Below, piece by piece: positions 55,245-64,000 of a stretch of DNA of 64,000 nucleotides. Both the position numbers and the translations under genes were made by a program. The notes beneath the pieces were generated by a model. It did no database searches, was not told where the DNA came from, and saw only the letters and a list, made by a program, of their open reading frames with translations. Positions within the stretch are counted from its first letter, which is position 1. Each line of letters starts with the position of its first letter. The stretch is from Darksidea phi (Eukaryota; Ascomycota; Dothideomycetes; Pleosporales; Lentitheciaceae). The stretch lies in the NCBI GenBank assembly GCA_030770425.1, contig JASJFT010000024.1, positions 62,001-126,000 of the forward strand, given 5' to 3'.

Positions 55245-57200
55245 ATGTCGCGCACTATTGAGCTTGGACGGGCTGTCCTGTCTTCGCAAAGCGCAGGACT
55301 TGAGCTTTGGCTCTATACTTTGTTCACTATCTCATCATTCCAGGGTGCGATTGACCTTCAGCAGCTCGGCGACAACGAAATAATTGCTCTTCTGTTGTCC
55401 GGGACTGTCTGGGTTGAGCGCGGTAGTGGCATGCACCTATCACTCGCCGTAACTGTACATCGGGAGCCTTTAGCCAGCGACCAACTTCGGCAGCTAGCTG
55501 ACAGTATCGTCGGTGCTCCTGTAGGTAGAATGGTTCTGTCTCGACATGCTCCACTCACATTATAGCAGGCCTGGAAGCAACTGAACCTACAGCCCTCTCT
55601 GCCCGTCGATCAGATGATGAAGCACGGCAAGCTACGCATTAACATTGGCCAGTGCTCTTGGGATGCTATCTTGCCAGCGAGAAGGCCTCTTCACCTTTGC
55701 ACAAATGCACCTGCAACGGATGCAAGCCCGCCCGAAGGTGTTCCTATTCTCTTGCTCCAGTCTATCCATTCCACAATAGCCATTACTGAGAGTAAAAGTC
55801 GCACGATCGCAACAAGGTCTAAACGGCCGAAGCCGAGAACGGGGAGCACGCCTCATCTCTCGGAACATGCTGCAGTGTCTGATCACGAAGATAGTGAAGT
55901 CCCAGAGATACTCTTTCATGAGGTATCGGAGATTACCGATGAGCCACGCGTTGAGGCCGAGCCTATCGCAGCAGAATTGCCTCTGGCACCTCTTCAGAGT
56001 CGAGAAAGACAACGATCTGCCACCGTTCCGGATAGAAGACAAACTAAATCATCGCCTGAACTAGTTCCCCGTGCAAAGCGAAAGCGACCTTCGACAATAT
56101 CTACAGTGCCAGCGGCTACCCCCGAAACACCCATCTTAACAGAGCTTGAGCATATCGAACCGATGATTGATGCAGCCATGCGCATTTCAGTGTTTAACAA
56201 CTTGCGGGGGACACCCTACAGTTTGAAGATCAAAGCGAACACATTCAGTGAAGGCCTGGCCGATGTGGCGCCGGCTTTGTGGCGTCCAGGTTATCGTTCA
56301 GTAAGAGACGCCAACCCAACCGGAGCTATTGCTACTATGCTAACCTATGGGTAGACATTATTCCAGAGCGCTTATCTAGCTCCAACCCTAAGCAACTCAC
56401 TCGATCGAGCCAGTTCAAGGGCGAAGTCCGGAATTTTACGAACTAAGTTCGGCGCACTTACAGGCGCCGTGTTCAACGATGCTGAGATTCAATCTTATTC
56501 TAGCGCAATCAATAGACTCGACGTCAAAAGCGTCTCGCCATCGTTATCCGCTCGACTCTGGATTCGCACCCAGAAAACTCTACTATTTAGGCCGTTCTCA
56601 GGGACAATCCAGCCCTTTTGCGTTTCAAGGCCGCAATCTTCGTACCAGGGGAATGTGGACGAGATTTTAGAAGAACATCTGGGGCAGATTGTCGGGGATA
56701 CGACTAGTTTCGCGCAAGACAATTTGTTAGCGGTGGACTCGCTTTCTTCTGAGGTGTACGCCCTCTCCACTAGCCGGCATGAAAAGTCGCTCGGCGAACA
56801 TATTACGGAAAGGGCACAGATTATGAGAGATTGTGCGGAGGAGGAATACGAGAACAATACCGAACTGCTATTCGCTTCGGCCGTACTTAGGCAGGACGAA
56901 CCAGCCATCCGATCTGTTTTATTACTTCCAGTAGATCCTTGGAGCGGTCCGTTGAGTGGCCACATTACTCCGGAGGTTCGTCCCAGGGAAAGTGGCATGG
57001 AATACGTTAGGTGCACCGCCACAGATCATGGCAATGATCATAGCTTCGACGATGAGATCCTATTTGGGTCTGGGGGCACTCACCATGACTTGGTGTTGAG
57101 CGAACATGGTGGGTCGTGCATCCCCAAGGAATATGGCGGCGAGCTGGAGCAACGTGCAATGGAAGATGATACAAAGGTTGAAGATAATACGAAGGGATGA
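55245..57200 (+). CDS. Hypothetical, probably nuclear protein (618 aa), three exons
   Basis: Exons 55245-55520, 55566-56300, 56355-57200; the introns are GTAGGT...TTATAG (45 bp) and GTAAGA...GCTAAC...GGGTAG (54 bp), both phase 0. A folded-looking N-terminal part (ELWLYTLFTISSFQGAIDLQQ, NEIIALLLSGTVWVERG, LRINIGQCSWDAIL) precedes a disordered acidic/Ser-rich middle. A basic cluster there (PRAKRKRPST) could be a nuclear localisation signal. Next comes RISVFNNLRGTPYSLKIK. Exon 3 continues helical/acidic and ends highly charged (ELEQRAMEDDTKVEDNTKG). I do not recognise the family. Domain-poor, fast-evolving chromatin or cell-cycle proteins have such a layout, but that is inference. Confidence 0.6.
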
Positions 57201-59418
57201 TTATTGTGTTTCGTGCGCTAGTTGACATGCATTGCTACTATTTGAAATCAGTAACAACTTCGCGACTCGTTCAGCCTCCTGGTAATAGGGCCGCGTTCCT
57301 GTTGAGGTAACATCCCCGAAAGAAAAGAGTTTGTTGCTGACGGGCAATATTGGTTCCTGGGCGAAGGCCGGCGTCAAATCTCGAGTATCAGGACGTGTCC
57401 AGCCTTCTGAGTTGATGGACAATACTGACGCGTTATTCGCTATCAGCAAGCTGCGCAATCATGCGGACCCCACAACGCGGGGGCGAGGGACGATACAGTT
57501 GCAAACAACGTTCTAGGACAGTTCTGCAAATGCGTCCTGACTCAATCCCAGGACACCGTTGTTTCCGGCAGATGGAAAATCATCTTCACGTGGCGATTTG
57601 TACTAACTCCCGCCCCGGGATGGAGCCGCGCACTATCGAGTAACTTCAACAACCAAAAGAAATTGGTGGTCGTTGGCTATTCGTGTGCATCGGCCCCACT
57701 GGTTGACCGGCGCTGAAATTTGGAGCCGAGCTCCTTGACAGCTTACCTTTGGAACAAGGATAAGCGATTGCTTAAAAGCAAGCCATTCTATTAGAATCGA
57801 CAGTTCATTGGGCGTACTCACCAGCGGCGCCGTGAGCCGGGTCAACAAGTGCAGCAATGTTTCTGCTGTCTACCACCACTCGGCTCCGCGGTAGCTGATT
57901 GATAGTTTAGTTGGCAGAGTTTTAAGATGGCAAACTTTCTCGGAGGAAAGTGAGGGTGCGACTTAGGGGCTCCCGGTCTTGCGGCAGTCGGGATGAGCTA
58001 GTTAGCCAACAAGGCGAAGCAGATCGCTCGCCAATCTCAATCCACAGAACAGCGGACGACGCATGAGGAGATCATACTCCGCGGCCATGGCTATCCGTCA
58101 ACAAAGCCAAGAACAACCGTCTAGGAGACTTTTCTGGCGATCCTGCGCATCTAATTACATCTCCATTTACTCATCCTAAGTCGCCCTTGGAAGCTGAAGT
58201 CAAACTTTGACAACTGGTGACGCAACCTAAGCGCAGGCTACATGCACCTCGGCCGCAGCACCATGAAGCTCTTTCACGATTAGTTGGCTGTATGACGTGG
58301 ACAGAACGATGAAAATCTATTCCCTTTTGCCTCGACGTTCTAGCCATTCGGCCTGGGTGGCTTGCTCGAGGGGCAAGAACAGGCGACCCGGCGCTAACTA
58401 ATAGCTGAGGCAAATTTCGCGCTCAATTGTCGGCTGTATGTCGCGGGGTAGCCCTGTCGAGTATCTTGCTCCGAAGGCATAGACACGGACGCAACATCGG
58501 ATTCGAGAATGCCTACTGATCGCAATGCCACTACACCCAGGCGAAACGACAGACCGAACTCAATCGCAAATTGTCGGTGCTCCACGTGCAATGCCTCGGT
58601 CATCCTATAGTTGCTAGTTGGGCACGATGCGACCCGGCGATCAATGATGTGTACTCTGGATCTCATAGTGTGATGACCCGCTTTCAGCTCGAGGCCAGAG
58701 GACAGGATTGGTAGCCTGGGAGTATCTTTCGGACCGCAATTGGCTATGATAGCCCACTTGGCATTCACATCAAGTCGCACTGGTACCACAACCGACGGGG
58801 CAACTGCATAGCCCGTGTGGTGTTCCAAAAAGCCCGAGTGTAACGCTGGCATGGCCGATTCAAGTTTCCAAGCTGCCAGCATGAAATCGGCCTTTTTTGT
58901 TGCGGCGGCGGAGCGCAAGAGATGCCAAAGTCATCATTAGCGTGAATAAGAGGAAACACAGGGTACGTGCCACAGCGGCTCACACTCCGTGACCAATCTT
59001 AAGAAATCTCAATTGGTTTTCTTGCTGGCATATGAAAGGCCCGTACGCATCATCTACGCCATCTTAAAAGCACGTCCTACCCCCACATTCTACGATCTTT
59101 CTCCCGTTGCGGTATCTCGTGTATGAAGTTACAGGTTTGTAGACGAAAGAACAAGCCAACCAGAGCTGGGAAGCGTGTGACCGAATACCACCACTGCAGC
59201 TGCTGCATCACCAAACACGCCAATCGTGCATTAGCCGACGAGACACAAGACCAACACATATACAGGCGTCGAGAACGCAACATCCGAAGCTTCTGAGTCC
59301 CCGGTAAGTGCTGTCAGCTTGTCTTTCGATATGAAACCTCTCGTTAATTGATTTTCCCCATAGTGGCGGCAGTGTTAGTCCGACTAAGTGAGGTGGTGGT
59401 ACGAGGACTCTACCGGAT
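57201..59418. other. Intergenic, no gene recognised
   Basis: A minus-strand frame of 174 codons (58394-58918) is the longest but has no signature or splice partners. The region is probably non-coding, with the MHYT gene promoter at its right end. Confidence 0.4.
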
Positions 59419-62046
59419 ATGGATCCAGACATTGCGCAGAAATATCCGCTGGGGAGCAGACCCAATATACATTTTCTGCCGTATCTAATATTTATCTCCT
59501 ACATCGTCAGTTTGATAGGAGCAGTCACGACCGTAGAACTCCTGCACAGAAGGCTATCAGGGACCGGATGGCGCAGTTGGTACGTAGCCGATAATTGCTT
59601 TACACAAACAGTCTCTCATTCAGATCAAAGGGTACAATTAGCTGCTTGCTCGGTCTCTTTCGGTCTCGTCGCTATCTGGTGCATGCACTTCGTCGGTAAC
59701 CGGGCCATTGTTCTCGGTGATGGCGAAAACGATATTCAACTCTACTACAACCCTGCATTTACAGCGGTTTCGGCGATTCTCCCAATTGTCGTTATTTTTC
59801 TTGGACTCCTCGTCGCCGACCGATTTTACAAGAGCAACAAGGGATCGATGACACGCTATGCGGCACTGTTGGTCTGTGCAATATGTACCGGAGCGGCCGT
59901 GACCGAAATGCATTATCTAGGGAACCAGGGCACTACCAATTATCAACTGAGACAGAACGCACCATATATTGTGGGTGCTGCTTCGATTGCGGTTGGGGCG
60001 TGCTTTATCGCCTTCGGGCTGTTCTTTCATTGGAGCGGACACTGGATGAACAATATCTGGAGGCGGCTCCTGGTCGCCTGCTTCCTGGCTGTCGCTGTGT
60101 CAGGCATGCATTGGACAGCCGCAGCGGGCACCGTATACGAGATAAACGGCTACCACGCCGGGTCTGGACAAGAAGGCAATGTCAACTTTATCGTTGCCGT
60201 GTGCATGGTGAGTTTCCCCGCTCTGAAATCAGTGCGCATATTGATAGTCTCAGTGCTTGGGTGCTTGCGGAGTCTGCTTCGCCGTGGGCTTCATCAAGCA
60301 GCGCGAGGAGAGAAAACTCAAAGACCGGGCGCAGCAAGTCGTACTTGCTGTGGCAACGTTTGACGAAGATGGCAGAATTCTCGTAACGCCTAGCGGACTA
60401 CTACCCTGTCAGACAATCACGAGGCAGTTTCATCAACGAGTGAGTGTCCTCTTGAGCACCATCATGACATGGCTCTCGCTAACGCGTTTTAGACTTTTGA
60501 TGAGGACTTTAACATTCGACACCCCGTTTTCCACTGGCTCTTCAGAGTATCTCGTCATTGGGGGGGGATTATCGACCTGGTCCCTGCCATGCGCGATCAT
60601 TTACACCAGACGGGATACTTACAGACCAATACGCCAGCGGTGAGGGGTATTAGTCGCGAGTCGATGGACACCGAAGACGATACGAGCTATTCGGCCACCT
60701 TCCGAGAGATGTTCTGTGTGACGGCACAGGATATTGCTAGGAGCATGGAGACGCGACTGCAAAATCTAGGCTACCTGTTCGAAGAAGTACTTCCAACCGG
60801 CACATTACTCGCGAAGAATATCTTCAAAGAGACTCATGGCAAGAACATTATCGCTGCGGAAGTGGCCACTGCGCAGAAAGATATTGAAGCCGGAACCACA
60901 AACCCAATCTTGTTCGGTCGAGGGCAGCTTCTCGTCCTCACTCGTAAGGTAGAGGTAGACGAAGCTAGTCGACTACAAAACATCGGATTCCGATTCGCGA
61001 CCATGGATCATATTGGCGACCAACTTTCCCGGAGCTTGCAGATCTCGCGCGACGACCTTCACCGACTGGTCGCACGCCTCCAGTCATACTGCGAAAGAGA
61101 GCCAGCAATCCCTCGTCAAGGGACATATCTGGCGTCTTTCCTTCTTCAGCCTTCGCCGGTCCTCAAAGACCTTGATGTAATCGTAACTAGGCAAAATTCG
61201 GATCGTCTACCCATGGTCAAGATGGCTAGCCAGGAGCTCAGTAGCAAAGATTTACGACTTCTCTCGGCTTTCAATGGACTAACACTTGACGAGTGTCTGG
61301 TGCATATCAACCAGCGCTCCGGCTATGTCGCGGACGATTACATGTTCCTGGAGAAATTCCGCAACAAGATACAAGAGCTGGTACAAGCAGTCCCAGAGCC
61401 TGTTCTGCACAGCGCTATATTCTCTTCTCAACAGCTCGGCATGGCACACGGCAGTACCGGAAAGAACGACTCACTTCAAGCCACAATATTTGCTTTCTGC
61501 GGGATCAAGGAGGTATACAGTCAGTCACTCCAGAGCCCAAGGCTACAGTTCGTGCCGTTATCGTTCTTTCGTACCAAATTGAGGGTGTATCCTGGTAGCC
61601 CCGATCATGGTTTGCTGGCACATAGGAACCACAAAGAGTTCAGCGCTCTGCTTTCTTCGTCAACGGAAAGTGTGCCGACATCATCTCGCTCACGAACAAG
61701 GTGGACTGGCATGTTCCGTTCCAAGACACTCTCAGCGTCCGAAGTATCTGTCAACGCGGACAGCAGCTCAGAGAAGGGTCTTGTTCCCATGTCACATGTG
61801 GGCACAGATCCATCAAACAGTTCAAGTCGTCCTTTTGGTGGCATCATGGTCAGCCAGGACGTCACCATTAGCGAAGACCACAAAAACGGCAGCGAGGTGG
61901 AGCTGCGCGAACTGGGCTTCAAGTCGGAGGCGGGGGTGGGAGATGTTGAGCAGCTGACTATGGCTGACCGATTGATGTCCATTACAACCTCCTTCCGCGA
62001 CTCGCACTCGAGAAGTGTAGCAAGGGATAATTATGGCAGGCGGTAG
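59419..62046 (+). CDS. MHYT-domain integral membrane sensor-like protein
   Basis: Exons 59419-60207, 60254-60439, 60493-62046 (842 aa); the introns are 46 and 53 bp (GTGAGT donors). The N-terminal ~285 residues form a seven-helix MHYT domain with the diagnostic motifs MHF (about 89-91), MHY (about 164-166) and MHW (about 230-232) at helix ends. In bacteria this domain is proposed to bind a metal and sense oxygen, CO or NO. Exon 2 bridges the last helix into a cytosolic region with a PAS-like stretch (VVLAVATFDEDGRILVTPSG... TFDEDFNIRHPVFHWLFRVSRHW). A long soluble C-terminal part follows with no output domain I can name, and a Ser-rich tail. It is not fused to the diguanylate cyclase outputs known in bacteria. 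Confidence 0.88.
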
Positions 62047-62573
62047 CTTCAGCTGTCATCGCACAGGCATTTATGGCGTTTTCTTTCGGACTTACATGAA
62101 AGGGTATATCATGAGTTTATGCATGGATCGGCGAAGGGCTTTTCAAAGCAATTGATTTGGACAACGACTACTCCGGAAGGGGGTTGATACGCGGCAGTTG
62201 CTGTGAGTAATTTTGTATCATGTTTTTCCGAGGAACATGCAGTCATAAAGTAATGAATAGGTGGAAAAGGCATGGTATGAATTTGAATATGTGCGTTCTC
62301 CGAATCCGCGGGTTCGGAAGTCCTTCATGGGGGTCAACGCGCCGACATCTCGAGCTTGGACGAAGCTTTTGGTGCCCCACGTGCAGCCGCACTCACACCA
62401 CGCAAGCTCGTCCATTGCCCCTGCTCACCGGCACTCTGCCTCGTATAGTTTTTATATCGCTCAGATTCGATGTTAGCCATCCCGCTACCTCGTCCTGTTC
62501 CCGCTTGACTACAAGCCCTCAATAAAAACCCACCGAAGTCCCCGCGGGGTCCGCCAAACACGTGCAATACAAA
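62047..62573. other. Intergenic, promoter of the CIAO1-like gene
   Basis: No gene. The next start codon has the context CAAAATGCC. An in-frame GTG four codons upstream is not a likely start. Confidence 0.5.
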
Positions 62574-63893
62574 ATGCCTCCCCCACCGAACGAGACAGCC
62601 ACACACGTCCTCCGCCCCCTCGCAACTCTCTCGCCCCCCTCCAACTCACGGACATGGCAAACAGCGCCTCATCCGTCACGGCCCATCGTCGCAACCGCGT
62701 GCTCAGACCGTACCGTGCGCGTCTACAGCCTCACATCTTTCACACTTCTCCATTCAATAACAGGCGGGCATAAGCGGAGTGTGAGGACCGTGAGCTGGAA
62801 GCCCGGGACAAGAGGGCAAAGTGTGCTCGCCACGGGGAGTTTCGATGCTAGTGCAGGAATTTGGCGGAAACAGGAACAGACGCAAGAACAGGATTCTACA
62901 CAGCGGAGGGGCGGCGGAGATGACGAAGAGGATGACGACGAGGATGATTACCAGTTTGCCTGCATCCTCGACGGCCACGAGTCCGAGATCAAATCGCTGA
63001 GCTGGAATCCGTCAGGGCAGTATCTGGCTACTTGCTCCCGAGACAAGAGTGTGTGGATATGGGAGGAGCTAGAAGATGATAACTTCGAGACGGTGGCTGT
63101 GTTGCAAGAACATGATGGCGATGTCAAGTGTGTTGCTTGGCATCCTACTGAGGACTTGCTTGTATCAACATCCTATGACGATACGGTTCGGCTATATAGG
63201 GAGGATGCGGATGATTGGGTGCAGGTAGCTAGTATCACGGGGCATCAGCAGACGGTGTGGTGGGCGGAGTTTGAGGGGCCTGGCATGGCTTCAACAGACT
63301 TTCGGAACGAGAAAGAAGGATTGAGCGAACAACAAACGAAGTACATTGACCTTTTGGAGAGGTCGGGACCCAGGTTAGCGACTTGCTCGGACGATTGCTC
63401 GGTACGGATCTGGCGGAGACGACCAAGAGAAAATCAAGACGGAGGAGGGACGGGGATGCCGAGTATTATTCGCAGTGCCGCCATTGACGAAGACTGGTTC
63501 CAGGAAGCTACTCTGCCGCAGCGTCACGATAGAGCGATATACTCAATATCTTGGAGTAAGAAAACCGGGCTCCTAGTGTCTGCAGGTAGCGATGGCAAAA
63601 TCGTTGTCTACAAAGAGCGGTGGAAGTCGCAGGTATCAAACGGAGAGGTCAATGATATGGATGGTAGTGGTGATGGGGACGATTCGGCGTTGGCGCAGTG
63701 GGTAGTAGTTGCAGAGCTGTTCTCCGCACACGACGTCTTCGAGATCAACCACGTTACTTGGGCGGCGAGGGCAGATAAGGGGAAGCGCTCGGACAAGGAG
63801 GAGGTCATTCTGAGCACCGGGGATGACGGAGAGGTCAGGGTTTGGACATTGGACATGGGAACCGGAGAGAAAGCGGATGGAATTGCCGTGTAG
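62574..63893 (+). CDS. CIA1: CIAO1/Cia1-like WD40 protein (cytosolic iron-sulfur assembly)
   Basis: Intronless, 439 aa. Seven WD-like repeats can be followed: VATACSDRTVRVYSL, SVRTVSWKPG...LATGSFDASAGIWR, EIKSLSWNPSGQYLATCSRDKSVWIWE, DVKCVAWHPTEDLLVSTSYDDTVRLYR, a diverged blade ending LATCSDDCSVRIWRR, AIYSISWSKKTGLLVSAGSDGKIVVYK, and HVTWAA...ILSTGDDGEVRVWTL. An acidic insertion (DDEEDDDEDDYQF) sits between blades 2 and 3. As part of the CIA targeting complex with Cia2 and Met18/MMS19, the protein delivers iron-sulfur clusters to cytosolic and nuclear apoproteins. Longer than yeast Cia1 (330 aa) because of inserted loops, as is common in filamentous fungi. Confidence 0.9.
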   Translation: MPPPPNETATHVLRPLATLSPPSNSRTWQTAPHPSRPIVATACSDRTVRVYSLTSFTLLHSITGGHKRSVRTVSWKPGTRGQSVLATGSFDASAGIWRKQEQTQEQDSTQRRGGGDDEEDDDEDDYQFACILDGHESEIKSLSWNPSGQYLATCSRDKSVWIWEELEDDNFETVAVLQEHDGDVKCVAWHPTEDLLVSTSYDDTVRLYREDADDWVQVASITGHQQTVWWAEFEGPGMASTDFRNEKEGLSEQQTKYIDLLERSGPRLATCSDDCSVRIWRRRPRENQDGGGTGMPSIIRSAAIDEDWFQEATLPQRHDRAIYSISWSKKTGLLVSAGSDGKIVVYKERWKSQVSNGEVNDMDGSGDGDDSALAQWVVVAELFSAHDVFEINHVTWAARADKGKRSDKEEVILSTGDDGEVRVWTLDMGTGEKADGIAV

Positions 63894-64000
63894 ATGTACA
63901 TATATGCAAAATAGGATGAGGGTGTCATTACGCATGCTCTGATGTCTGAGTTGTCAACCTCGTTCTCAATACTTGCAGCCCTCTAGACCGCATAGAGGAT

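Noticed and set aside
58394..58918. 174-codon minus-strand frame in a gene-poor gap
   Set aside because: No motif, no splice partners, no coding-like codon pattern. It is consistent with chance in a 2.2-kb gap.

Overview
The window is nuclear DNA of a filamentous ascomycete (Pezizomycotina). Three things support this: protein genes broken by many short introns (45-75 bp) with CTAAC/CTGAC-like branch sites; typical fungal families (Zn2Cys6 / fungal-specific transcription factor, PTH11-type rhodopsin-domain proteins, CmcJ-like and BBE-type oxidoreductases, MHYT protein); and AT-rich relics whose stop codons look like C-to-T damage (RIP-like). Dothideomycetes is plausible, but the sequence alone does not settle it. 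No tRNA, rRNA, CRISPR array or intact autonomous transposon was recognised.

Left part (1-27 kb), accessory and decaying. An AIFM2/FSP1-like flavoprotein and a Zn2Cys6 regulator come first, then a relic of a BBE-type FAD oxidase, an intact seven-exon rhodopsin-domain gene, a TPR fragment, and a convergent pair (CmcJ-like oxidoreductase and a frameshifted SDR). A 355-bp TA-flanked inverted-repeat element (MITE-like) follows. A GC-rich block at 15.5-19 kb holds a duplicated promoter-like unit and two genes (DUF676 hydrolase, secreted FAD oxidase) with internal deletions. It is followed by an intact SDR and a P450 with two nonsense codons. Then come an F-box/ankyrin pseudogene and RIP-like debris. 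The enzyme types (P450, SDRs, FAD oxidases, CmcJ-like) look like the remains of a secondary-metabolism neighbourhood, but no backbone synthase is present.

Right part (27-64 kb), mostly core. Genes with clear functions are an NmrA-like reductase, a tautomerase, a peroxisomal acyl-CoA synthetase (ends AKL), an SPF45-like splicing factor, a secreted PLC-like phosphodiesterase, delta-aminolevulinate dehydratase (HEM2), a mitochondrial ACOT9-like thioesterase, an MHYT sensor-like protein and the CIA component CIAO1. Among them are conserved-looking unknowns: a Cys-pair protein ending in a CaaX box, a CRIB-like protein, a two-TM protein, a 74-residue Cys/Tyr-rich protein and a 618-residue nuclear-looking protein. 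There is a further degraded stretch at 42.8-46.9 kb (EthD-like and rhodopsin-like pseudogenes).

Two divergent pairs share short intergenic regions: acyl-CoA synthetase / SPF45 (351 bp) and thioesterase / 618-aa protein (196 bp). Exon structures were worked out by hand from splice consensus, reading frame and family motifs. They are predictions without transcript support.
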